A stretch of 64,000 nt of DNA from Planctomycetota bacterium (GTDB lineage: Bacteria > Planctomycetota > UBA1135 > UBA2386): NCBI GenBank assembly GCA_028281765.1, contig JANQJF010000113.1, forward strand, positions 1-64,000. The letters are read 5' to 3'. A program made the position numbers and the translations under genes. Shown piece after piece: positions 6,299-15,114 of the stretch (the stretch's first letter is position 1; every line of letters starts with the position of its first letter). Below the pieces are notes generated by a model. That model made no database searches, was not told the DNA's origin, and saw only the letters and a program-made list of their open reading frames with translations.

Positions 6299-8743
6299 AT
6301 GACACACACGCACACGATCGACGATCTCCTGGCCGAGACCGACTGGCTCCGCGGGCTCGCGCGTCAGCTGGTGCGCAGCAACGACCGCGCCGAAGACATT
6401 TTCCAGCAGACCGTATTCGAGGCGATTCGCGACCGAAATCAGGTCCGTGGCGCGCTTCGCCCCTGGCTCTCGACGGTCGCGAAGAACGTCGCGTCGCGCT
6501 TCCGCACGTCGGACGAGCGACGCACGCGGCGTGAAGCGAGGGTGGCTGCGCGGGAGGCCGTGACGGAGTCCGTGGTGGACACTGTGGCATCGTTCGCGAC
6601 GCACAAAAAGCTGGTGGACGCGGTCGGGGCGTTGGAGGAGCCGTACCACGCGACGCTGCTGCTGCGCTACTTCGAGGACCTGCCGCCGCGCGAGATCGCC
6701 GAGCGGATGAACGTGAAGGTCGACACGGTCAAGACGCGGCTGAAGCGTGCGCTCAAGATGTTGCGCGAGCGCCTCGATTCGGACTTCGGCTCGCGTGCCT
6801 CGTGGCTCGCGCCGATGTCGATCTTGGGGCGCGGCGCTCCCGCGGCGTCGACCGGCGCTTCCACTACGGTGCTGTTGCGCGTCGCGGCGGCGCTGCTGAT
6901 GCTCGGTGTGGGAGCCGTCGCATGGTGGGGCTTGGGTGGCGGCCCCGCTGCACGACCGCCGGGGATCGCGGCTGCCGGTGTGGTCGCTGACGCATCGGAC
7001 GATGGCGAAGACGTCGTGCCGACTTCGGAGAACACGGAGCGCGAAGTCGTCGAGCCGGTCGAAGCGGACCCCGAGACGATGGAAGTCGCGGTGGTCGAGG
7101 CGGGCACCGGGGATCCGGTCGGTGGCGTCGAGGTGTTTCGATTCCTTCGCACGACAATGCAGAACATCGGAGAGACCGAACGGGAGAAGCTGCTGGCTAC
7201 CGGCCACGATGAGGGGGACCTCGATGTGTTCGGGCTCCTCGCGAAGCACAGCAAGAGTTTCCGGGTGTCGGAGGCCGGGGTCGCGCGAGTGCCGCTTCCG
7301 GGCGACGAGCCGACCTTCGTCGCGGTCCTGACCGACACCTTCGAGGGGATGGTCCCGCTGATGCCGTCCCAAGAACGCCTGCAGCTGCAGGTCCACCCGG
7401 CCGTGCGCTTCTCGGTCGAAGTGGTGGACGCGATCGGTCGTCCCCAGGCTGGTGTGCCGGTTGTCTGGCGCACCAAGAACGGATCGATCGCCGGGGGCGC
7501 TCGCACGGTTTGTGATGCGGAGGGCAAGGCTTCGATCCGCGTCCCCATGGCGCACATGGCGCCCACGCGGGAAGGGGAGGTAATGGTCGACGTTCCTCTC
7601 GCGGAGCCGGTGCGCGCCGACGCCCCGCTCGATGGAGAGGTCGGACCCATTCGGTTGATCCTGCCGGAGTTCGGGCGCGTCGATCTGACGGTGTCCGATT
7701 CGGACGGTGGCCCGAGCCAGGCCCACGGGCTCGCCGAGCTCCGTCGCATCGAGAAGCACGGCATGCGGCCGGTCGTGGCGCGCGCCGTCCTGAAGAACGG
7801 GACGGCGAGCTTCCCGAGGATCGGCTTGCACAGCGAGTGGCAGCTGGTCGTCACGATCGACGGTCGCGAAGAGTTCGACCAGCCGGTCTCCGGCCCCGAG
7901 CGCGCCGATGTCCCTGCGATCGTCGAATTGCGTCGGTCGGAGGCGCCATCCGAAGGCCTCGTCGTCGCGGGCATCGTCGTCGATGACACGGGTGCGCCGC
8001 TGGCCGGCATGAAGCTGCTCGCGTCCTACGTCGATGCCGATGGCGTGAAGCAGGTGAAGGGTCAGCCGCAGGGTGAGACCGATGCGGATGGGAAGTTCGA
8101 GCTGCGCGGAGCGCTGCGCACGCCGCACGTGAATCTGATGGTGACGGGCCCGCAGGTCGCCATCGCCTCGTCCGTGCAGAAGTTCGCGGTCGGCGACCGG
8201 GACGCACGAGTCGTCGTCCAGCGAGGCGCGGGGTTCACGATGCGCTTCGATACGCCTGACCTGAAGTTCCACGACCTCGACATTCGGCTCCGCAACCACG
8301 AGGATCCGTCGAAAGACGAACTGTGCATGATCCACAGCACGGACCTCCGGAGGCCGCTGAAGTACAGCCGGATTCGTCCGGGTCGCTACGACATCGAGAT
8401 CGTGTTGGCGAGCACGAACGTGCGGGTTCTGTTCGTGCCCAGCGTCGATTTCGCGGTGGGGGACAATCCGACGCCTGACGCGCTGAAGGCGATCGACCTA
8501 TCCAGCCAACTGGAGCGGGTGAGCTTCCGAGTCACGGATGAGAACGGCCAGCCTGTGAAGGACGCCGTCGTGTGGTCCCACTACGACGGCGAGCCGGGGC
8601 CTGGTCGCTACTCCCGCGAGGACGGCACGATCGACTTCGTCGTACTGCGCGGATTGACGGACGTGCGGGTGACACGCAAGGGCTACAAAGAGGCACGCGC
8701 GGAACGAGTGAGCGGCGAGGTGGCGATCACGCTGCTGCGCTGA
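6299..8743 (+). CDS. ECF sigma factor fused to a transmembrane segment and long carboxypeptidase-regulatory-like tail
   Basis: 814 residues from the ATG at 6299. Residues 1-170 are a complete ECF sigma factor: region 2 'LARQLVRSNDRAEDIFQQTV', 'RPWLSTVAKNVASRF', then region 4 'LLRYFEDLPPREIAERMNVK' followed by 'TVKTRLKRALKMLRERL'. About residues 195-215 form one hydrophobic segment (VLLRVAAALLMLGVGAVAWW). The remaining 600 residues are acidic, with repeated beta-sandwich segments of the carboxypeptidase-regulatory type, such as 'VVAGIVVDDTGAPLAGMKLL' and 'GETDADGKFELRGAL'. The sigma part would face the cytoplasm and the tail the outside, so no separate anti-sigma factor is needed in principle. 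It could be released by proteolysis or act while tethered. Target genes unknown. Confidence 0.85.
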   Translation: MTHTHTIDDLLAETDWLRGLARQLVRSNDRAEDIFQQTVFEAIRDRNQVRGALRPWLSTVAKNVASRFRTSDERRTRREARVAAREAVTESVVDTVASFATHKKLVDAVGALEEPYHATLLLRYFEDLPPREIAERMNVKVDTVKTRLKRALKMLRERLDSDFGSRASWLAPMSILGRGAPAASTGASTTVLLRVAAALLMLGVGAVAWWGLGGGPAARPPGIAAAGVVADASDDGEDVVPTSENTEREVVEPVEADPETMEVAVVEAGTGDPVGGVEVFRFLRTTMQNIGETEREKLLATGHDEGDLDVFGLLAKHSKSFRVSEAGVARVPLPGDEPTFVAVLTDTFEGMVPLMPSQERLQLQVHPAVRFSVEVVDAIGRPQAGVPVVWRTKNGSIAGGARTVCDAEGKASIRVPMAHMAPTREGEVMVDVPLAEPVRADAPLDGEVGPIRLILPEFGRVDLTVSDSDGGPSQAHGLAELRRIEKHGMRPVVARAVLKNGTASFPRIGLHSEWQLVVTIDGREEFDQPVSGPERADVPAIVELRRSEAPSEGLVVAGIVVDDTGAPLAGMKLLASYVDADGVKQVKGQPQGETDADGKFELRGALRTPHVNLMVTGPQVAIASSVQKFAVGDRDARVVVQRGAGFTMRFDTPDLKFHDLDIRLRNHEDPSKDELCMIHSTDLRRPLKYSRIRPGRYDIEIVLASTNVRVLFVPSVDFAVGDNPTPDALKAIDLSSQLERVSFRVTDENGQPVKDAVVWSHYDGEPGPGRYSREDGTIDFVVLRGLTDVRVTRKGYKEARAERVSGEVAITLLR

Positions 8744-8946
8744 CGCCCCTTGCCCCTCGCCCTCACCCCTATTTGCCTAGCGAGCAAAGCGAGCGGTGGA
8801 CTAGCGCAGCGGTTGCCTAGCGAGCGTAGCGAGCGCTGCCCAAAAGTCGGGCGCCGCGAAGCGGCGCCTCGGTGCGCACGGGGCGTGAGCCTGCCCCGCG
8901 AGGCAAGGGCAAGGGCAAGTAGCGAATAGCCGCCGCTACGCGGCGG
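8744..8946. other. intergenic spacer with GAAGC hairpin and short direct repeats
   Basis: Holds no gene. It has two near-identical direct repeats, TTGCCTAGCGAGCAAAGCGAG at about 8773 and a variant at about 8814. A perfect hairpin GGCGCCGC-GAA-GCGGCGCC lies at 8849-8867, closed by the very stable GCGAAGC turn. Similar 'agcgaagcgag ... ggcgcc ... gtcggtgcgca' wording recurs at 31880-31935, so this seems to be a family of degenerate spacer repeats. Confidence 0.6.
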
Positions 8947-8953
8947 CTATTCG
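8923..8953 (-). terminator. hairpin over the 3' end of the PD40 gene
   Basis: Perfect 14-bp stem, CGAATAGCCGCCGC / GCGGCGGCTATTCG, with a 3-base loop. Its right arm includes the TAG stop of the PD40 propeller gene (8947-8949 on the minus strand). The upstream sigma-factor gene converges on it, so it can end or protect transcripts from both sides. No T-run follows, so intrinsic termination is uncertain. Confidence 0.55.
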
Positions 8954-10071
8954 ACCCACTCCGCCACGAATACGTTCGTGTCGTCCTGCTTGTCTTCGGG
9001 GTTGAACCGATTACTCGCGAACACGAGGTACTTCCCATCCGGCGAGAACATCGGGAACCCATCGAACACGTCCGTGAACGTGATCTGTTCGAGCCCGGTC
9101 CCATCTTCGTGGATCAAGTAGATGTCGAAGTTCCGCGAGCGCGGCTTCGCGTTCATGTTGCTCACGAAGAGAATCCGCTTGTTGTCGGGGTGCCAGAACG
9201 GACCGAAGTTGGCCTTGCCGTTGTTGGTGATCTGGCGGAAGTTCGAGCCGTCGCGGTCGAGCACCGTGATCTCCATCTTCGACGGCTTCACGAATCCACG
9301 CTCGAGCAGCATCGTGTATTCGTCGATCTCTTCCTGCGTCTTCGGGAAGCCCGAGCGCTGCACGATCTTGCTGCCGTCGTGGGAGAAGAAGGCGCCGCCG
9401 TCGTAGCCGACGCGGTCGGTCAGTCGCTTGACGTCGCTGCCGTCCGGCTCCATCGAGTAGAGCTCGATGTCGCCGTCGCGCACCGAGGTGAACACGACGC
9501 GACCCGTGACCGGGCAGACCGTCGCTTCGGCGTCGTAGCCGGGCTCCGACGTGATCTGCTTCATGTCGCTGCCGTCGGCGTTCGCGACCCACAGGTCGTA
9601 GTCCTTGAAGACGCCCCAGATGTAGCCGTACTTGCCGCGCATCGCCATCGGCACGTTCGGCACCTGTGGACCGGCGCCGTGCGTCGACGCCCAGATCACC
9701 TTCTGGTCGCCCTTCAAGAAGTACGCGCACGTCGTTCGCGCATCGCCCGTGCTGATCATCTTCTTCTCGCCGGTCGCGAGGTCGAGGGTGTAGATCTGGT
9801 CGCCCTCGCCCGGCTTGTGGCGCGCCTGCAGGATCAGCTTCGTGCCGTCGAAGGACCAGTAGGCCTCCGCGTTCTCGCCGCCGAACGTGAGCTGGCGAAC
9901 GTTCTTGAGATGGACTTCGCCCGGGATCGACTCGACCGGCTTGCCGGCGAGGATCTCGAAGTTGCGCGGTGGGATGACCGGGTCGGCGCCTTCATTGGTG
10001 CGGACGGCGTTGTTCTCCGTCGAGCACGACGCGAGGAGCGCAGCGAGCGAAAGGAATGCGTAGCGATTCAT
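8947..10071 (-). CDS. TolB-like PD40 beta-propeller lipoprotein
   Basis: 374 residues. Signal peptide with lipobox: MNRYAFLSLAALLASC. The mature protein is made of WD40-like PD40 blades with the typical F-S-x-D-G-x-x-I/L pattern: 'YWSFDGTKLILQA', 'FFSHDGSKIVQRS', 'FWHPDNKRILFVSN', 'MFSPDGKYLVFASN', plus 'VANADGSDMKQIT' and 'HEDGTGLEQIT' connectors. Such TolB-like propellers are exported scaffold or binding proteins; no enzymatic function is implied. It is divergent from the lipoprotein gene at 10108 with only 36 bases between, so they share a promoter region. Confidence 0.82.
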   Translation of the reverse strand: MNRYAFLSLAALLASCSTENNAVRTNEGADPVIPPRNFEILAGKPVESIPGEVHLKNVRQLTFGGENAEAYWSFDGTKLILQARHKPGEGDQIYTLDLATGEKKMISTGDARTTCAYFLKGDQKVIWASTHGAGPQVPNVPMAMRGKYGYIWGVFKDYDLWVANADGSDMKQITSEPGYDAEATVCPVTGRVVFTSVRDGDIELYSMEPDGSDVKRLTDRVGYDGGAFFSHDGSKIVQRSGFPKTQEEIDEYTMLLERGFVKPSKMEITVLDRDGSNFRQITNNGKANFGPFWHPDNKRILFVSNMNAKPRSRNFDIYLIHEDGTGLEQITFTDVFDGFPMFSPDGKYLVFASNRFNPEDKQDDTNVFVAEWVE

Positions 10072-10107
10072 TGCGGCGCTACACTAGGCCGCGATTCCTG
10101 ACGAAAC

Positions 10108-10920
10108 ATGGTCGTTTCTCGATTGCTACCGATTTGCGCCGTCGCCGCCGTTGCGATGTTCGCGACGGCGTGCCTGACCGATCGCACGAAGCCCAGCATC
10201 TGGCCGCCCGAGGACTTCCTCGTGCGGGTGTCCGGCACGAAACTCGACGCGCGGGGCCAGCCCGTCGTGCAACGCTTCCAGGTCGACCGGGCGGGAATCG
10301 CGTTCTACCGCGAGGCGGATGCCACCGTCGCGGAGGCGCCGCTGGTCATGCCGGTGTTCGACCGCGTCGTGACCTATGAACTGCGTCCCGAGTCGGTGCG
10401 GCAGTTCAGCCGTCTGCTCCAGTCCGCCAAGCTGCTGGAGAACGACTCCGCCCAGATGTTCAACACGGGAGAAGGCGTCGAGCACGTCGTCGTGAACTGG
10501 CGCGCGTTCGGTCGGGCGGGTCAGGTCTCGAGCCGGGAGAACAGCAGCGGGGTCCTGGACCGCGTGGTGCACATCGTGAACTCGTATCTGCCGAAGGGGT
10601 GCGCATTCGCGTTTCCGGAGCTGTCCGGTGAAGTGGAGCCGCCGCACGTGACGCGTGTGCCGGATCCGCTCGAGTGGGCGCCGGGGTCGATCATCTGTCA
10701 CCGCAAGTTCACGCAGCTCTACCCGGACGATCGCAACCTATGGCTCGACCTGTTCGCGCTCGCGATCGTCGAAGGCGATGCGGAGCTCGCCCGTGAGGTC
10801 TACGAAGAGGTCGCCGAACGCGGGCCGCCGCCCAACGTGGACGACATCATGCAGATCGTCGACTGGCGCGAAGAGTGCCTCGACGCGATGCGGACTCTGA
10901 TGGTCCGTCTCGGCGACTGA
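10108..10920 (+). CDS. predicted lipoprotein of unknown function
   Basis: 270 residues. Signal peptide with clear lipobox (AVAAVAMFATAC). The mature part has no family I recognise. The C-terminal third looks helical and TPR-like ('RNLWLDLFALAIVEGDAELA', 'REVYEEVAERGPPP'). The start is 36 bases from the divergent PD40 lipoprotein gene; the stop is 3 bases from the stop of the convergent gene at 10924. Localisation at the membrane surface is the only supportable inference. Confidence 0.7.
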   Translation: MVVSRLLPICAVAAVAMFATACLTDRTKPSIWPPEDFLVRVSGTKLDARGQPVVQRFQVDRAGIAFYREADATVAEAPLVMPVFDRVVTYELRPESVRQFSRLLQSAKLLENDSAQMFNTGEGVEHVVVNWRAFGRAGQVSSRENSSGVLDRVVHIVNSYLPKGCAFAFPELSGEVEPPHVTRVPDPLEWAPGSIICHRKFTQLYPDDRNLWLDLFALAIVEGDAELAREVYEEVAERGPPPNVDDIMQIVDWREECLDAMRTLMVRLGD

Positions 10921-10923
10921 CAG

Positions 10924-13017
10924 TTACTTGTCGACCGGCTTCGCGGCCGGTGCGACGACGCCGCGCACCGCGTCCCACTGCCCGAAGCGATCGAACCAGC
11001 CGTCCTTCGACGGTCGCCGAGCGCGTCGCATGCGTGCGAGCAGATCGTCGGCCTTCTTCACGAGGTCGTCGAGCCCGCGTTCGGCGGCGGCCTGTCGTCC
11101 CCATTCGAGGCAGGGCATGCCCCAGAGCGAGACGGAGCCGGAGAGTTTCACGAAGTTCGGGTCCCAACCCTCGTACTCGGTGAGCTTCCGGCCCTCGTCG
11201 ACCCAGCGTTGCCAGTAGACGACGCGAACCGTGCCGGCTTGGTCGATGCGCCAAGCGTAGCGCAGAGTGTTGAGTGCCAGGCCGTCCGCGAGCTTCTTCG
11301 CGACCTCGTCGCCGGTGATCTCATAGACCGCCGCGGGGCCGATCGCCGCGATGTTGTCCATCCAGGCGGCCCAGAACCAAGACTTGCCGTCGAACGCGCT
11401 CGGGTAGGGTCGGTCGACGGCGTAGGGGCGCATCTCGGTCTCGGGCCGGTTCTGCGTCAGCCAACCGGGCATCGCGACCTTGTGCACCCGATCGATCATC
11501 CGCTGGCCGACGTCGATGTCGCCCGTGCACAGATAGAGCCAGGTCGCGGTGTGCAGCGTTCTGCCGACCGCGCGTGACGCGCCGGGCGTCGACGTGCTGA
11601 GGCCGGGGCGGACGGTCTGTGCCGCGAGGTAGAGTCGGCACTCGTTGCGGATCTCGAGCAGCGCCTGCGGGCAACCGGTCAGCAGGTAGTACGCGCACAG
11701 ATAGTTGCTGCTCCAGTGCGACCGGATCTTGCCCTTCCATCCATGCGTCTGGAAGCGCGGCGTCTTGTTGGGCTTGCCGAGGCGATCGGGCGAGACCTTG
11801 TGGTTCCAGTGCGCGCGACCTTCCCACACGACCCACTGCGGATGGTTGGCCGCGGTCACGGGCTTCGCGTCGGCTTCGAAGAAGTGCACGGGTCGACAGG
11901 CCTCTTGCAGGATCGACATCTCGACCTCGTAGAGGAACGAAGGGATTCCCGTGCTCGCGACCGGCTCGAGCTGGACGATACCGAAGTCGGGCTGGTCGCC
12001 GGTCTGTCCCGGCGTCTTCGACGTGCTGTGTGGGCCGACCAAGAACGGGTGGCCGCGCTGACGGCTCTTCTGCACGAACGCGCCGTGTCTTCGCGCGAAC
12101 GCGGCCCGAGTGCGAGCACCGGCCAGCCACGGCGGCGGTTCGGGCACGTAGCCGAACGCACCGAACGCGCCGGAGTCACGCCAGCTCGTCGCGCCGAGCG
12201 GCCTGCACAGCACGGCGGCGCGCAGCGTCTGGTTCGCGACGTCGCCCTCTTCGAGGTCGGGGTCGAGCGGTGGTAGCAAAACACCGGTCCGGCGCAGCCC
12301 CTGGCCGTCGCCGATCACGTTGCCTTTCAGCAGCACGACGCGTGAGCCTTTCTCGGTCATCGCGTGCTCGATCGCGAACGGGCGCGCGTGGCGCAACATC
12401 AGCGCGAGCCCTTCGGTCTCGATCGCAATCTCGTCGACCTGGCACTCGAACGCTTGCGTCGACGGGTCGCTGAAGAACACCGAGACTCCGCAGTACGCGT
12501 GTCGCTGCCCGGAGTAGACCTCCAGCACGCACTCGGCGACTAGGCCCGTTTCGCCGAGTCGCCCGCGCATCAGGATCACCTGGCGCGCGGCGTTCGACTC
12601 GAGGAGTTCGACGATCTGGAGTTCGGTCGATGCCGTCTTGCCTCCGGCCTTCGCGACGAAACGGATCGCGTGAGGACCGAGGCCGAACTCGGGCTTGGGC
12701 ACTTCCGGACCGGCGCCTGCAACCAGAGTAAGGTCGAGTTCCTGAAGCGAGCCGAGCGGTTTGCGGAACATGCAGAGCGCCTGCCGCACGGAGCCGTCCG
12801 ACCACCTCGCGCCGAACGGTTGCCAGACCGTCGGGAGATCCTGGACGTGCCACTCCGGCACGCCCGTGACCGTGCCTTCCGCGAACGGCACGCTCACCGT
12901 GAGCCACTCGTCGCGCGCGAAGGGTGCGAGATTCTGGATCGTGAGTTTGCGCTCTTGGCCGATGGCGAATCCCGCGAAGATCGCAGAGACCAGAAGCGTC
13001 GTTCGAAGCGCGTGCAC
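10924..13017 (-). CDS. large exported protein, possibly PcRGLX/YetA-type polysaccharide-active protein
   Basis: 697 residues with a cleavable signal (ends GFAIGQ). An N-terminal beta-rich part opens 'LTIQNLAPFARDEWLTVSVPF', which resembles the RIFT-barrel start of exo-rhamnogalacturonan-lyase-like (PcRGLX/YetA) proteins. A C-terminal half rich in Trp and Tyr has an alpha/alpha-barrel feel ('WSSNYLCAYYLLTGCP', 'ATWLYLCTGDIDVGQRMIDR', 'SWFWAAWMDNIAAIGPAAVY'). By resemblance it may bind or cleave a plant or algal polysaccharide; this is a recollection-level match and no catalytic residues can be certified. No sugar-utilisation genes surround it. It diverges from the caspase-like gene at 13066. 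Confidence 0.6.
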   Translation of the reverse strand: MHALRTTLLVSAIFAGFAIGQERKLTIQNLAPFARDEWLTVSVPFAEGTVTGVPEWHVQDLPTVWQPFGARWSDGSVRQALCMFRKPLGSLQELDLTLVAGAGPEVPKPEFGLGPHAIRFVAKAGGKTASTELQIVELLESNAARQVILMRGRLGETGLVAECVLEVYSGQRHAYCGVSVFFSDPSTQAFECQVDEIAIETEGLALMLRHARPFAIEHAMTEKGSRVVLLKGNVIGDGQGLRRTGVLLPPLDPDLEEGDVANQTLRAAVLCRPLGATSWRDSGAFGAFGYVPEPPPWLAGARTRAAFARRHGAFVQKSRQRGHPFLVGPHSTSKTPGQTGDQPDFGIVQLEPVASTGIPSFLYEVEMSILQEACRPVHFFEADAKPVTAANHPQWVVWEGRAHWNHKVSPDRLGKPNKTPRFQTHGWKGKIRSHWSSNYLCAYYLLTGCPQALLEIRNECRLYLAAQTVRPGLSTSTPGASRAVGRTLHTATWLYLCTGDIDVGQRMIDRVHKVAMPGWLTQNRPETEMRPYAVDRPYPSAFDGKSWFWAAWMDNIAAIGPAAVYEITGDEVAKKLADGLALNTLRYAWRIDQAGTVRVVYWQRWVDEGRKLTEYEGWDPNFVKLSGSVSLWGMPCLEWGRQAAAERGLDDLVKKADDLLARMRRARRPSKDGWFDRFGQWDAVRGVVAPAAKPVDK

Positions 13018-13065
13018 GGCGAGAGTCTACGGTATGCCGTGGGCGATGGGGTAGGATGCCGAGCG

Positions 13066-15114
13066 ATGAGGAAGTCGTTGGGATGGTTGCTCGTGATTGC
13101 GGTGGCCGCCACCGGTCTGTGGTGGTGGGGCTCGGGTGTCGACGGCCGCGTGAAGATCGAGAACGTCGACACGCCCGTGGACTTCGCCGCCGGGAAGCTC
13201 GCTCTGCTGGTCGGGATCTCGGACTACCGCGGAGGTCCGGAGCCGCTGCCCGGCTCGTGCCGTGACATCGAACTCGCGCACCGAATGCTGATCTCGCGAT
13301 TCGGTTTCCCGCGGCAGAACGTGCGCGTCCTGCTCGACGAGGACGCGACGCACCGGCGCATCGTCGAGGAGTTTCGCGAGTTCTTGATCGAGAACGCCCG
13401 CTTCGAAACCGAGGTCGTGTTCTGGTTCTGCGGTCACGGTTCGCGGATCGCCGACGCGAGCGGGCGCGAGGTCGACGGCCTCGACAGCTCGCTGCTGGCC
13501 TACGATTCTCGGACCGAGCGCCCGGACGGCAGCTACGACGTATCGGACGACGAGCTGTATTCGCTGCTCGAAGAGTTGTCCGCGACGACGGATCGCATCG
13601 TCTTGGTCACGGACTCGTGCCACTCCGGCGGCGTGTTTCGCGGCCATCGCGAGGGGGTCGTGCGCTTCACCGATTTCGGCGAGGCCTCGCTCGACCGCGC
13701 CCTCATCGAGCCCTTCTGGGGCGGTCGCCCGCTGCGCGACGACGATGATTCGCGGCGGTTGATCGGTGAGAACTACGTGCACATCGCGGCGTGCGCCGCG
13801 AGCGAAGGTGCGCGTGAGATCGCGACCGACGACGGGTCCCACGGAGCGTTGACGTGGTTCCTCGTCGACGAGCTGATGTCGGCGGATGCGTCGACGACGT
13901 GGCGGCAAGTCGTGGAGGACGTGCGGCTCCGCGTCGCGCATCGGGTCGCCCAGACGCCGTGCTACGCAGGCAATCCGGATCGAGTCGTGTTCGCGGGTCG
14001 TTTCGAGGCGCCGCCGATCGGACACGACGCGCGTGAACTCGAGGGCGGTTTGCTGCAGATCGATGCGGGATACCTGCTCGGGATTGCCGAGGGGTCGGTG
14101 TTCGAGGTGCGGCCGCTCTACGGGGACAAGGCGATCGGCGAGGCGGAGGCCGTCTACGTGCACCCGGACGGCGACCGGTGCAACGCGAAGTGGCGTGCGC
14201 GACCCACCGACTTCGATCGAACCTCGGCGCTACGCGCGATCGAGGTCGGGCGACCGGAGAGCGTGCCGCGGCTGCATGCGTTCTCCGAGGACGCGGCGCT
14301 GATCGAGGAGCTCGGACTCTCGCCGTGGATCGATCGTGTCGATCGCGAACAGGCGCAGTGCGTGCTGGCGCGAGATTCGGGGGTGGCCGGATTCTCGCTA
14401 GTCGACGCACTCGGAATCCGCGTATGGCCGCGGAAGAGCAGGGACCTGAACTCCTCCGATCCCGCATGGCTCCGAGAACGAGTGATTCGCTGTGAGCTCC
14501 GGTATCGCTCGATCTCCAACCTGCCACGGACGCGCGGGGCGTTTCCCGTGTCGGCACGGTTTGTTGCCGTCGGCGAGCATTCCCTCGGCGACGAGCAACC
14601 CTCGGTGTTGCCGGCGCCACTCGCGGCTGACGTCTCGTTCGGCGCCGAGTCCGTCGCGGGCAGCCAGTACGGGGTCGAGCTTGTGGCGAAGAGTCTCGCC
14701 AACATCGAGCTGATCAACGAATCCGAGGAAGACCTGTTTTTCCTGGTCCTGTCGCTCGAAGAGCACGGTCACGTGCTCAATGTCGTTTGGGGGGACTATG
14801 ACGACGACCAGGCAATCGCCGCCGGGAACAGCCACACGATCGGCGTGGCGCTGACGCCGCGCGAAGACTGGACTTTCGACCGGCCGATGCTCGACCGGTA
14901 CGTGATCATCGCGACCAAGCGGAAGCTCAACGCGACGCCGTTCTTGGACTGTCGATTCGACCGCCTCCGATCGGATGATGGCCTCGAGCTACCTTGGGTG
15001 CTCCGCGCCGCGGGCAAAGCGAGCACGACGCGGGGCGAGAGCAGGCCTGCGCCCGTGGACACCCGTCAGTGGGGCGTGACCTGGCTCGACCTGCACACGA
15101 CGAAGATGCGTTAG
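13066..15114 (+). CDS. membrane-anchored caspase-like (peptidase C14) protein
   Basis: 682 residues from the ATG at 13066; upstream in-frame codons run over the divergent gene. The N-terminal hydrophobic segment (LGWLLVIAVAATGLWWWG) is an uncleaved anchor. The caspase domain spans about residues 40-320: 'LALLVGISDYRGG', catalytic His124 in 'FWFCGHGSRI', catalytic Cys185 in 'LVTDSCHSGG', then 'VHIAACAASEGAREI'. Both dyad residues are present. The remaining 360 residues contain a late beta-rich stretch ('NIELINESEEDLFFLVL'), possibly substrate binding. A TAGGAT hexamer at 13052 could be a -10 box close to the start. It would act outside the cytoplasmic membrane if the anchor orientation is N-in. 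It overlaps the next gene by 4 bases, tail to tail. Confidence 0.85.
   Translation: MRKSLGWLLVIAVAATGLWWWGSGVDGRVKIENVDTPVDFAAGKLALLVGISDYRGGPEPLPGSCRDIELAHRMLISRFGFPRQNVRVLLDEDATHRRIVEEFREFLIENARFETEVVFWFCGHGSRIADASGREVDGLDSSLLAYDSRTERPDGSYDVSDDELYSLLEELSATTDRIVLVTDSCHSGGVFRGHREGVVRFTDFGEASLDRALIEPFWGGRPLRDDDDSRRLIGENYVHIAACAASEGAREIATDDGSHGALTWFLVDELMSADASTTWRQVVEDVRLRVAHRVAQTPCYAGNPDRVVFAGRFEAPPIGHDARELEGGLLQIDAGYLLGIAEGSVFEVRPLYGDKAIGEAEAVYVHPDGDRCNAKWRARPTDFDRTSALRAIEVGRPESVPRLHAFSEDAALIEELGLSPWIDRVDREQAQCVLARDSGVAGFSLVDALGIRVWPRKSRDLNSSDPAWLRERVIRCELRYRSISNLPRTRGAFPVSARFVAVGEHSLGDEQPSVLPAPLAADVSFGAESVAGSQYGVELVAKSLANIELINESEEDLFFLVLSLEEHGHVLNVVWGDYDDDQAIAAGNSHTIGVALTPREDWTFDRPMLDRYVIIATKRKLNATPFLDCRFDRLRSDDGLELPWVLRAAGKASTTRGESRPAPVDTRQWGVTWLDLHTTKMR

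Noticed and set aside
6020..8335. 771-codon open frame on the minus strand opposite the fused sigma factor
   Set aside because: His/Arg-rich antisense shadow of a GC-rich gene; no motif, no start signal, and the plus strand reads a clear sigma factor.
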